This document shows, piece by piece, positions 1 through 7,333 of a stretch of 55,394 bases of DNA (position 1 is its first letter; every line of letters starts with the position of its first letter). The position numbers and the translations under genes were made by a program. The notes below the pieces were generated by a model. That model was given only the letters and a program-made list of their open reading frames with translations, had not been told where the DNA came from and did not search any database. The stretch comes from Verrucomicrobiota bacterium. Its GTDB lineage: Bacteria; Verrucomicrobiota; Kiritimatiellia; SS1-B-03-39; UBA6053. The stretch is from NCBI GenBank assembly GCA_020831635.1, contig JAFIGC010000022.1:1-55394 (forward strand), read 5' to 3'.

Positions 1-1
1 A

Positions 2-382
2 AAAGAACGCTTCGTGCCCGTGGGCAAAACCGCGCTCAAGTGGTTGCGCTCCTACATCAAAGGCGTGCGTCCCTTTCTGAATCCCGGACGAAGCGACGCG
101 GTGTTCCTCACCCGGGGCGGGGTGCCGTTGCCCGCCCACCGGCTCCGGACCACCGTCCGGGAACTCGGAAAAACCCTGAACCTGGACATCCCCGTCACCC
201 CGCACACCCTCCGGCGCAGTTGCACCAGCGAGCTGGTGAAAAGCAATGCCAACCTCTACCACGTCAAGCAACTGCTCGGCCACGAAAGCTTCGAGACCCT
301 CAACCGCTACGCCCGCCTGAACATCGAGGATCTCAGAAAGACCCACGCCAAATGTCATCCGCGGGAACGGGACGAAACTTGA
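2..382 (+). CDS. Tyrosine recombinase/integrase, C-terminal part (5' end outside window)
   Basis: This is the catalytic C-terminal part of a XerC/XerD-like tyrosine recombinase, which cuts and rejoins DNA through a tyrosine. The reading frame is open from the window edge, so the gene starts upstream; the first GTG at 14 is internal, because the residues before it (KERFVPVG) are typical of the family. Visible active-site elements are H-T-L-R-R (HxxR box), LLGHESFETL (LGH box) and the nucleophile Tyr in NRYARL. The first catalytic Arg and the N-terminal core-binding domain are missing because of truncation. No integron-specific insertion is seen before the HxxR box. The neighbouring toxin gene starts 3 bp after its stop. 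The role could be chromosome-dimer resolution or mobility; the mobile context favours an integrase. Confidence 0.9.
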   Translation, partial: KERFVPVGKTALKWLRSYIKGVRPFLNPGRSDAVFLTRGGVPLPAHRLRTTVRELGKTLNLDIPVTPHTLRRSCTSELVKSNANLYHVKQLLGHESFETLNRYARLNIEDLRKTHAKCHPRERDET

Positions 383-385
383 GTC

Positions 386-1786
386 TTGCCCTTTGGCACC
401 CGGTCCGATAGTCACTTCCATGTGATCCGGACACGCTTCATCCTTTTTCTTTTAGCCGCCTTCCTCGGGTGGCTTCCGTGTGCGCGGGCGAGCCTGCCCG
501 CGTTGCGGGACCGCCTTGTCTCCGCACACGTCCAAGAGACCCGGGAAACGGAATCCACGGCATGGGAACTGGTCGACGTGCAGCCCTTCGGCCACGCCGA
601 CGACGGCACCCCCTTGACCCTGTTCGTGTTCGTCGAGCTTCCCGACCCCTTCGACATGTTCTCTCCCGTGTCCACCCGTGCAGGCCCGAAAACGCATACC
701 CGCGTTCTGTACGTGGTACAACCCTTCCTCGGGTTGGATGCGATTCGCATCAGCAAGGATGGTGGAGTTTGGTGGGTACTCGACGGTGTGGATCGGGAAG
801 TCTATCTTGGCGTCGCCAGCGTGCAACCTCGGTTCTTTGGTTTGATGACATCCGTTTCGGATGAGGTCCAACTAAATGCTGCTTTCGGTGGAGGAACTGT
901 TTCCCGGCGTAATTTGAATAAATTGGCGGCGGGGAATTTTTTCGGGCATTCTTGGTTGTTAGGTCAAAAATTCAGAACTTCGACGGCTTCCCAAGACAGT
1001 CAAATCCGAAATATCATTGATCAGAGGCTGAATCCGCATGGTGAGACAAGACTTCTCGCAGACACGCGCATGTCCGCCGAGGAACACTCATTCCGTTCAA
1101 ACCGGGCACTTGCTACAAGCGGACTACTGTTGGGTTCTTCAATGAGTGGATATGATGATACAGGAGCGCAGTTTGCGGAGATAAATGCAAATCTATATGC
1201 AAGATCGATGCTGCCTTCCGTGGTGGGGACTCATGCTGCTCAAGTGTTTTACGCGGCTGAGGCCGGGTACATTCTGGGCAATGCGGATTCTAGTGGCTTG
1301 GAAAAAGGACTTGCCGCATTTGATTTGGGGCTGTTATTCATAAGTCTGCCCCGTACAGCATCAAATGGGTTGCCTAAAGGAATAAATTATCAAGGTACTG
1401 TTTATCGTGTTGTGAACCCAAATTATCTGGATAGTGCATGGAAAGCGCATGCTGGTAATTTCCGAGGATCCCATCGATATACGAGTGTAGGACGCGGGGG
1501 GGTATACGCTGGCACATCAAGACGTGCTGTTCTTGGAGAAATGAGATTTTACGACCTCAACCCTGCCGATATGGCTTGGGTGAGCAGGGAAGTTAATGTA
1601 GGCAACATCCTGGATTTAACCAACCCTTCGGTACGGAGGAAATTGGGAGTCTCTCTAGGGCAGTTGACAGGCGACGGGTATTTTATGACACATGCGATTG
1701 GAGATTTCGCGCAATCGCGATACTCAGGAATTTTGTTCCCTTCTGCACGTGAGGCCGGGGCTTCTCATCTCTTACTTTTTCCATGA
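386..1786 (+). CDS. Secreted chimeric protein with C-terminal RES toxin domain
   Basis: The 466-residue product has an N-terminal signal-peptide-like segment (about residues 13-36), an unrecognised middle region and a C-terminal RES domain (about 335-466). RES toxins degrade NAD+. The name-giving residues are all present: Arg341 in VYRVV, Glu385 in VLGEM, Ser453 in FPSARE, with the GGVYAGTS loop between them. The start used is TTG at 386; GTG at 422 would put the signal peptide at the extreme N terminus and is equally possible. Base composition changes sharply near 830-870: upstream is GC-rich like the host, downstream (toxin and following gene) is AT-richer. That is the expected pattern for a polymorphic toxin whose tip and immunity gene were exchanged. 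The stop overlaps the next start (ATGA). RES identification is solid; secretion and target are inferred. Confidence 0.75.
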   Translation: MPFGTRSDSHFHVIRTRFILFLLAAFLGWLPCARASLPALRDRLVSAHVQETRETESTAWELVDVQPFGHADDGTPLTLFVFVELPDPFDMFSPVSTRAGPKTHTRVLYVVQPFLGLDAIRISKDGGVWWVLDGVDREVYLGVASVQPRFFGLMTSVSDEVQLNAAFGGGTVSRRNLNKLAAGNFFGHSWLLGQKFRTSTASQDSQIRNIIDQRLNPHGETRLLADTRMSAEEHSFRSNRALATSGLLLGSSMSGYDDTGAQFAEINANLYARSMLPSVVGTHAAQVFYAAEAGYILGNADSSGLEKGLAAFDLGLLFISLPRTASNGLPKGINYQGTVYRVVNPNYLDSAWKAHAGNFRGSHRYTSVGRGGVYAGTSRRAVLGEMRFYDLNPADMAWVSREVNVGNILDLTNPSVRRKLGVSLGQLTGDGYFMTHAIGDFAQSRYSGILFPSAREAGASHLLLFP

Positions 1787-1989
1787 TCACAGCTATGAAA
1801 AATTTTCACGATTTGCCAATAGGCGTTCAGAACAGGGTGAAAGCACTGCATCCTACCGACTACGAAAAATGGGTCTTTAAAAAAGTCCCTGCTTTATCGG
1901 ATAAATCTTTGATTGAAGTTTTGAATGAGGATGATGGTTATCGAAAAGCAGTGGAGTATTTGGGGAAAGTTGAAGGTTACCTCCAATAA
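1783..1989 (+). CDS. Small protein, putative immunity/antitoxin for the RES toxin
   Basis: The 68-residue protein starts at an ATG overlapping the toxin stop codon (ATGA), so translation is coupled. It has no signal peptide, is charged, and has the AT-rich composition of the toxin tip rather than of the host. I do not recognise a family. Known RES toxins are usually paired with Xre-type antitoxins encoded upstream; this one is downstream, much shorter, and shows no helix-turn-helix that I can identify, so it resembles an immunity protein of a polymorphic toxin. A second ATG at 1795 is an alternative start. Function is inferred purely from position. Confidence 0.5.
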   Translation: MITAMKNFHDLPIGVQNRVKALHPTDYEKWVFKKVPALSDKSLIEVLNEDDGYRKAVEYLGKVEGYLQ

Positions 1990-2580
1990 CCCCGGCCCGC
2001 CCGCAAGGCTCTGCCCCAAATTCCCCGAGCCTTCCCGGCGGTCCCAGCCCCAGGCGGTGTTCGGTCGCAGGCTCCCTCACGCTCGTTCCATCCCCGATCG
2101 CCGCGCAGGTGTCGCGCCAGCCGCCCGTCTTCCCCCGTTCGCCCCAAGCCCGGCGGCTGTCACGCCCCCTGCTTCCAACCCCGGAGCTATCCCGAAGAGA
2201 TCTTATGCGTTCGGTCGCTGCGCCCGCCTTCGCCCCCGATGCCCCCGCTTCGGCGGATCTTGCTCCCACCTAGCCGCTGATCCGTCCTCAGTCGCGGGCT
2301 CCTTCCGGGCGGGCGGCGAGGTCGCATAAGATAGTCTTCGGTATAGCTCCCCGGCCCCCGGCGCTCCTCCCCGTAGCAGGGGGCCGCCCCTCCGGAGATG
2401 CCCGCCGGGCTTCCCCCCCCCGGCCCGGACGGTCATCTCCTCCGCCCCGGCCCCCTCTGCCGCTCCGCGTCATTCACCCCCATCCCATAGCTGTCGTCCG
2501 AAACACAAAAAAAATCAGATGTAGAATTTTCCTGAGAAATGAATTTACAAATTCCTAACATTTGTGGTATGGAATAATTT
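1990..2580. other. Long non-coding GC-rich stretch
   Basis: No convincing gene is present in either strand. Up to about 2490 the DNA is extremely C/G-rich with short reading frames that look like noise; from about 2500 it turns AT-rich and holds the promoter region of the zinc operon. The only structured element I see is the long inverted repeat entered separately. Confidence 0.6.
2183..2350. repeat. Long imperfect inverted repeat (large hairpin)
   Basis: The left arm 2183-2209 (GGAGCTATCCCGAAGAG... ending TCTTATGCG) matches the reverse complement of 2323-2350 at about 25 of 28 positions, and pairing continues inward with mismatches through the CGCCCGCC-rich parts. The enclosed loop is about 113 bp. 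It follows the recombinase, toxin and immunity genes. It could be a recombination site, a remnant of a mobile element, or a structured transcript; none is proven. Confidence 0.6.
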
Positions 2581-2596
2581 TGATAGATCATTATCA
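2581..2596 (+). promoter_or_regulatory. Possible Zur/Fur-type operator
   Basis: TGATAGATCATTATCA has TGATA/TATCA inverted arms and, read on the other strand, AATGATAATGAT resembles Fur-superfamily boxes. It lies 27 bp before the first gene of a zinc uptake operon, where a Zur repressor site would be expected. The match is loose and no Zur gene lies in the window. Confidence 0.4.
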
Positions 2597-2622
2597 TTAC
2601 AACCTTACCCAGAGAGACACAG

Positions 2623-3885
2623 ATGCACCCCAACCGCTTCAACCGTAATTTTTTGCCGATTCTTTTCGCTTTCGCAACCGTCCTTCACGCCCAGGTCCCC
2701 AGTTCCGAAATCAAGCTTGGCGACAGCATTTCCATTACCCCCGCCCTGCACCTCAACGCCGTGGTCGGCAGCAGCAGCGCCGATCATCCCGAGGAATTTG
2801 CCGCCGGTGCCCACGATCCCAACCGGGATGGCGCCTTCCAACTGCAATCCTTGGAGCCAAGCCTGTCCCTGCGGTGGGGCGACCATCTGGCCGCGTTTGC
2901 CACCGGTTCGCTCTTTACCGATTCCCATGACGATTTTGAATGGGAATGGGAAGAAATCTTTGTGAAACTGCACAACCTGCCCGCAGGCATGGAACTCAGG
3001 GGCGGACGCTTTCTCAATCGCGTCGGTTTTCACAATCCCGTCCACCTCCATGGCTGGGAAACCGTGGACGCCCCCCTGCCCCACGCCCTTTTTCTGGGCG
3101 ACGAAGGTCTGCAAACCATTGGCGGTGAACTGAACTTCCACCTCGACACCCAATGGCCCTCCGTGCTCAGCATCAGTTTCGGCTCCGCTCCCGAACATGA
3201 CCACCATCACGGGCACGGACATGGACACAGCGATCACGGGCATGATGATCATGGTCACCATGACCACGACGACCATGGCGACCACGGCGCATTGGAAGAA
3301 CTACGTCTCGAAGACGACTTCGTGACCATTGGCTTCCGCAAACAATTCCGTCGCAGCGATTTTCACGCCCTCAATACCGCCCTGGCCGGCGGACGCGGCG
3401 ACAACGAAGAAGGCGGCGCCACGTGGTTTGCCCTCGCGGGTCTTGAATACAACTGGCGGGAAAACGGGTTTGAACCCGGCGGACGCGAAGTGATCTGGCG
3501 CACGGAAGTCATTCGCTTCTCCGGCGATGCCAATGGTCATCATCACGACGATCATGGACATGATCACGATGATCACGGGCACCATGACGACGATCATGAT
3601 GACGACGACCACATGCGCGCCCAAGGCTGGGGATACAGCACCTTGGTCGCTTATCAGGCCACCGACCGCCTGCGTCCCTTCGCCCGCTTCGACCGCGTCG
3701 ACAGCCTTTCCGGATTGGACATCCCCTCTTGGACGCGTTATAGTCTGGGAACCCGCGTCAATTTCACCCAAAGCCCCACCACCTACCTGCGTTTTCAAGG
3801 AAACTTTGATGAACGCGGAAGTGAAAGCGAGCAATCCATTTGGGTGCAGCTCGGTTTCACTTTCGGCGGACCCGAAATCCGCTAA
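2623..3885 (+). CDS. Histidine-rich outer-membrane protein of zinc operon
   Basis: A 420-residue exported protein with a signal peptide (about 1-23, cut near LHAQ) and alternating beta-strand patterns typical of an outer-membrane barrel, ending GFTFGGPEIR. Two extreme His/Asp tracts, at about 191-222 and 306-330, are probably surface or periplasmic loops that capture Zn2+. It is the first gene of a cluster with a zinc ABC importer, so a role in zinc passage or capture at the outer membrane follows from context. It has no TonB box or plug domain that I can see, so it is unlike ZnuD receptors; a porin-like channel is the best guess. The start ATG follows AGAGAGACACAG, a moderate ribosome-binding site. 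Confidence 0.75.
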   Translation: MHPNRFNRNFLPILFAFATVLHAQVPSSEIKLGDSISITPALHLNAVVGSSSADHPEEFAAGAHDPNRDGAFQLQSLEPSLSLRWGDHLAAFATGSLFTDSHDDFEWEWEEIFVKLHNLPAGMELRGGRFLNRVGFHNPVHLHGWETVDAPLPHALFLGDEGLQTIGGELNFHLDTQWPSVLSISFGSAPEHDHHHGHGHGHSDHGHDDHGHHDHDDHGDHGALEELRLEDDFVTIGFRKQFRRSDFHALNTALAGGRGDNEEGGATWFALAGLEYNWRENGFEPGGREVIWRTEVIRFSGDANGHHHDDHGHDHDDHGHHDDDHDDDDHMRAQGWGYSTLVAYQATDRLRPFARFDRVDSLSGLDIPSWTRYSLGTRVNFTQSPTTYLRFQGNFDERGSESEQSIWVQLGFTFGGPEIR

Positions 3886-3930
3886 CCCTCACCCTGAATT
3901 TTCCAGCCTGTAATTTCAAAGGTCGCCACC

Positions 3931-4899
3931 ATGTTGTTTTTCTCTTCTCTCCCAAACCGTGTACTGCCCACTGTCAGGACCTGGCTTTTCAGCCTGTTTC
4001 TGGCAGGTTGCGCCGGTATTCTTCGCGCGGAGGAGCCGCGCGCCGACTCACGACCCATGGTGGCGACCTTGCATCCCTTGCTGAGTGAAATGGTCACCCG
4101 GATTGCCGGGGACCATGTCCGGGTGGAGGAACTCATGGGCCCTGCGGGCAATCCGCACACCTTTGATCCCACCCCCGGCGATTTGGCCCGCATTCAGGAT
4201 GCCGCCCTGGTGGTGGCCATGGGGAAAAACCTGGAAACCTATTTGGACCGCCTGAAATCCGCGCTTCCTTCAGGAACCCGCTTTTACGAGGCAGGACGAC
4301 TAGTCCCCTCCCTTCGCATCGACGTGGAAAACGAAGTGTTCATGTGTTGTCCCGCCCACAGTCATGGGGCCATCGACCCGCACTGGTGGCACAGTCCCAT
4401 GGCCATGCACCGAGCAGTCCGTCATTTGGGACGGGAATTGGAACGGCTCCTGCCGGATCAACAATCCGAACTGCGCGCCAACACCCGCAACGTCATGGAC
4501 GAATTGGAAGATCTGCATGAATGGGTGAAGTCGGAAATCTCCGAAATCCCCCGAAGGCAACGGAAATTGGTCACCGCCCATGCCGCCTTCGGTTATTTTT
4601 GCGAGGCGTACAATTTTCAATCCATTCCCGTGCAGGGTCTCACCACCGAACGGGACCCGACGCCCGCGTATTTGGCGGAAACCATTCAAATCATTCGCCG
4701 GGAAAACATTCGTTCGGTTTTCCCCGAAAAAGGGGCGAACCCCAAGATTTTGGAAACCCTGCAACAGGAAACCGGGGTGGTCTTGGCCGACCCGCTTCTG
4801 GCGGACAACACAGGATCCAGAGACGTGACGTATGCGGATATGATTCGTAACAACGTCAATCACATCACCGCCGCCCTCTTGAAGTCCGAAAACAATTGA
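3931..4899 (+). CDS. znuA: Zinc ABC transporter substrate-binding protein (ZnuA-like)
   Basis: A 322-residue cluster A-I metal-binding protein that delivers Zn2+ (or Mn2+) to the permease. Family signatures are ATLHPLLSEMV near the N terminus, His76 in GNPHTFDP, His151 in DPHWWHS, His217 in TAHAAFGYF and the PEKGANPKI segment. A hydrophobic leader followed by LAGC (Cys27) may be a lipobox, so it could be a lipoprotein. A CCPAHSHG segment (139-146) replaces the long His/Asp-rich loop of many ZnuA proteins. The preceding gene is 45 bp away and the next starts 3 bp after the stop. Zinc rather than manganese is favoured by the three His ligands and the His-rich neighbour. Confidence 0.9.
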   Translation: MLFFSSLPNRVLPTVRTWLFSLFLAGCAGILRAEEPRADSRPMVATLHPLLSEMVTRIAGDHVRVEELMGPAGNPHTFDPTPGDLARIQDAALVVAMGKNLETYLDRLKSALPSGTRFYEAGRLVPSLRIDVENEVFMCCPAHSHGAIDPHWWHSPMAMHRAVRHLGRELERLLPDQQSELRANTRNVMDELEDLHEWVKSEISEIPRRQRKLVTAHAAFGYFCEAYNFQSIPVQGLTTERDPTPAYLAETIQIIRRENIRSVFPEKGANPKILETLQQETGVVLADPLLADNTGSRDVTYADMIRNNVNHITAALLKSENN

Positions 4900-4902
4900 C
4901 CC

Positions 4903-5343
4903 ATGCGCGGCAATCCGAGAATCGAATGGATTCTGGTGTTGGTTTTCTCCGGCCTTCTGGCTTGGCCGCTGTTTGGGTTGACCCGTAGGGCCCCTCCGAC
5001 CTGGTACGCGGATGTGTCCCTCCTCCCCGAAGGTTCCACCGCAACCCCCGTATGGTTGGATCTCCGCTTTTCCCATGCCCCGGAAAGTTTTCGGATCACA
5101 TGGAGCGAGGAAGTGTTGTGGGAAGGCGGCGGATTTGATCGAGAAGACGAAGATTTGTTGCTGCAAAAAGAAAACGGGCGGGTCCTATTTTCCCTGGAGA
5201 TCGTTTGGCCCGAGGATCTCAACGGCGCCTACACGGAAATCAGCTTGGAACCCGAGAATCTCCCACGGAAATCCCAAGGCTTTTGGAGTCGGGGCAACGT
5301 ACAACGCAATCTGGAGTTTTCATGGCCGAATCCAGCACCGTGA
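4903..5343 (+). CDS. Membrane-anchored hypothetical protein in zinc operon
   Basis: The 146-residue product has one N-terminal hydrophobic helix (about residues 8-27) followed by a periplasmic domain rich in beta-strand-like, acidic segments. I do not recognise the family. It starts 3 bp after znuA and its last 22 bases overlap znuC, so it is part of the operon. A role as an accessory subunit, chaperone or adaptor of the importer is a guess from context; the many Glu/Asp and Trp residues give no clear metal motif. Confidence 0.65.
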   Translation: MRGNPRIEWILVLVFSGLLAWPLFGLTRRAPPTWYADVSLLPEGSTATPVWLDLRFSHAPESFRITWSEEVLWEGGGFDREDEDLLLQKENGRVLFSLEIVWPEDLNGAYTEISLEPENLPRKSQGFWSRGNVQRNLEFSWPNPAP

Positions 5344-6116
5344 CCCCACTCCCCATCACCAGTCTGGGTTCGTCTCACAGGCCCAATGCCGCCCATGAAC
5401 TGCAGGTGGAAAACCTGCATGTGCACCACGGCAGAATCTGTGCCTTGGCGGAGGTGAATTTTTCCATCGGTTGCGGACATTGCGTGGGCGTGCTGGGACA
5501 GAACGGCGCCGGAAAAAGCACCCTGCTCAAAAGCATCGCCGGATTGCTGCCCGCCGTCAAAGGGCAAATCCAATGGCGGGGACATCCCCTGGCCAAGGTC
5601 CGCAGCGAAATCGCCTATCTCCCGCAAATCGACAGCATCGACCCCTATTTTCCGCTCACCGTGGAAGGCTTGGTGGACATGGGACGCTACCCACACTTGG
5701 GCGAACACGCCGCTTGGCGCAAATTGGACCGCGAGGTGGTGGAAACCGCCTTGGACACCCTGCAACTTCAGGACCTGCGCCACCGGCGGCTCTACCAACT
5801 CAGCGGCGGACAACGTCAACGGGCCCAAATCGCCCGTGCCTTGGCCCAAGAGGCCCACATCCTCCTGCTGGACGAGCCTTTTTCCGGACTCGACGAACCT
5901 TCCCAGCGCATGTTGATCAAGGTGCTGCGCGATTTGGCCGACAACGGACGCCTCTTGCTGGTGTGCCATCACGATCTCAAGGCCGTGCCCGAAATCTTTG
6001 ACACCGTATTGCTTTTGAACCGGAAACCCGTCGGATTCGGTCCAACGGAAGAAGCGTTCACCCCCGAAAACCTCAATGCGGCCTTTGAGCGGCGTCCGGA
6101 GGATGTGCATGTTTGA
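5322..6116 (+). CDS. znuC: Zinc ABC transporter ATP-binding protein (ZnuC-like)
   Basis: The 264-residue ATPase powers metal import with the ZnuB permease. Walker A is GQNGAGKS at 59-66, the Q-loop is in LPQID near 102, the signature LSGGQ is at 160-164, Walker B is LLLDEP at 181-186 and the switch His is in CHHD. The frame is open upstream to 5205, but that part overlaps the preceding gene; ATG 5322 gives the usual family length. The 30-residue extension before the first beta-strand is longer than usual. The end overlaps the permease start by 8 bp. Confidence 0.93.
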   Translation: MAESSTVTPLPITSLGSSHRPNAAHELQVENLHVHHGRICALAEVNFSIGCGHCVGVLGQNGAGKSTLLKSIAGLLPAVKGQIQWRGHPLAKVRSEIAYLPQIDSIDPYFPLTVEGLVDMGRYPHLGEHAAWRKLDREVVETALDTLQLQDLRHRRLYQLSGGQRQRAQIARALAQEAHILLLDEPFSGLDEPSQRMLIKVLRDLADNGRLLLVCHHDLKAVPEIFDTVLLLNRKPVGFGPTEEAFTPENLNAAFERRPEDVHV

Positions 6117-6948
6117 TTTTCTCGAGTACGGCTTCAATCAGCGCGCCCTCATCGCCGCCGCCCTCATCGGATTCAGCAACGGCGCCTTGGGGGCCTTGAT
6201 TGTCTTGCGCAAAAACGCGCTGGTGGTGAGCGCCCTTGCCCACGCCCTCTTGCCCGGCATTGCCCTGGGCATCCTTGTTTTCGGCGCGCTCAACCCCTTC
6301 GTGGGCTTTGTCGGCGCCCTTTTCGGCACCTTGGTCGTGGGACTGAGCACCGTGTATGTGTCCAGAATCGCACTTTTGGACCACCAAACCTCGCTTTCGG
6401 TGCTCTACACCACCGCCTTTGCGGCCGGACTGCTGATGCTGGAACACATTCCCAGTTTCGTGGGGCTGGAGGGCTGGTTGTTCGGCAACATTCTCGGACT
6501 GCGCAACACCGATCTGTGGATTTCCTATTTTGTGAGCATGAGCATCCTGCTGCTTTTGTTCCACTGGCGGCGCGGCTGGATCCTGTATCTGTTTGAAGCC
6601 GACATCGCCGCCTCCATGGGCGTTCCCGTCCGCCGCATGAATTATTTGCTGACCCTGATGATGGTGCTCGGCCTGGTCACCTCCTTGCAGGCGGTGGGTT
6701 CGGTCTTGTCCGCCGCCCTCTTCATCACCCCCGCCGCCATTGTCCTGCAACTGGCCCGTTCTCCGCGCACTTTGATTTGGGGCAGCGGTTTTGTCGGATG
6801 CAGCGCGGCCACATGTGCCATTTTCCTGGGAAATTGGTACAATCTGCGCCCCGGAGCCGTCATCATTCTGCTGTTGGGGTTGATGTTTCCCGTCTCCCTC
6901 GGTCTCAAGCACCTTCGGGAAGGGTTGATCGCCTCAAACAAGAAATGA
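6109..6948 (+). CDS. znuB: Zinc ABC transporter permease (ZnuB-like)
   Basis: A 279-residue ABC-3 family membrane subunit with seven to nine hydrophobic helices, including the family segments VVSALAHALLPGIALG and VLSAALFITPAAIVLQL. It forms the metal pathway across the inner membrane. ATG 6109 is preferred because GGAGG at 6098-6102 lies at proper distance inside the end of znuC; ATG 6103 is too close. The last gene of the zinc operon. Confidence 0.92.
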   Translation: MFDFLEYGFNQRALIAAALIGFSNGALGALIVLRKNALVVSALAHALLPGIALGILVFGALNPFVGFVGALFGTLVVGLSTVYVSRIALLDHQTSLSVLYTTAFAAGLLMLEHIPSFVGLEGWLFGNILGLRNTDLWISYFVSMSILLLLFHWRRGWILYLFEADIAASMGVPVRRMNYLLTLMMVLGLVTSLQAVGSVLSAALFITPAAIVLQLARSPRTLIWGSGFVGCSAATCAIFLGNWYNLRPGAVIILLLGLMFPVSLGLKHLREGLIASNKK

Positions 6949-6977
6949 TGAATGGGGTTTCCTTAAGGAGGCAGGAC

Positions 6978-7006
6978 TTGACAGATTAGTCAATTCGCAT
7001 TAGTCT
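6978..7006 (+). promoter_or_regulatory. Promoter/operator of the antitoxin remnant
   Basis: A TTGACA -35-like box at 6978-6983 is followed by ATTAGTC at 6985-6991 and again at 6999-7005, a direct repeat with 14-bp period directly before the antitoxin start at 7013. Such repeats are common operators of self-regulated Phd/YefM antitoxins. No good -10 box is seen, so confidence is modest. Confidence 0.4.
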
Positions 7007-7012
7007 GATTTC

Positions 7013-7333
7013 ATGAAAACCGTAAGTATGCATGAAGCAAAAACCCATTTATCACGTCTGGTCAATCTAGCGTTGGCCGGAGAAGAGGTTGTGATCGCCC
7101 GCCACAATCGCCCCATGGTTAGGTTGACGGTGGTCACCCCCCAGACTCCCACTCGAAAAATGGGCGGCCTGCCCAATCTCATCGTCAACATGGACGATAC
7201 TTTCGATGAACCCATCGAAGATTGGCAGGACGAACCTTTTAATCGCACAAGCAGAAAATATCGGCGCGGGACTCCTGTCCAAAGACAGCAAGCTGGATGC
7301 CTACTCGGTAACGCGCATATGGTGAGACGTTAA
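7013..7333 (+). pseudogene. Phd/YefM-type antitoxin, fused out of frame to a toxin remnant
   Basis: The N-terminal 45 or so residues (VSMHEAKTHLSRLVNLALAG, then EEVVIARHNRPMVRL) are a textbook Phd/YefM antitoxin DNA-binding fold. The C-terminal toxin-binding part begins (MDDTFDEPIED), but after Asp/Glu near 7235 the frame runs into sequence that in another frame encodes the end of a PIN-domain toxin. The last 35 residues of this product are therefore not real antitoxin sequence. A deletion that removed the antitoxin tail and most of the toxin explains this. The protein may still bind DNA. It follows the zinc operon on the same strand, 64 bp downstream. Confidence 0.75.
7236..7325 (+). pseudogene. 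PIN-domain (VapC-type) toxin, C-terminal remnant
   Basis: In the frame beginning at 7236 the DNA encodes LLIAQAENIGAGLLSKDSKL followed by DAYSVTRIW and a stop at 7323-7325. This matches the conserved end of VapC ribonucleases (DRLLIAQA, D near the end of the active site, LDAY, then RIW). The rest of the toxin, including the N-terminal catalytic Asp, is missing, so it is inactive. It shares bases with the 3' end of the antitoxin frame, marking a deletion junction near 7231-7241. Confidence 0.75.

Noticed and set aside
2183-2350. Integron attC site
   Set aside because: The hairpin next to a recombinase invites this, but the arms lack GTT-type core boxes and the recombinase lacks the extra integron-integrase segment.
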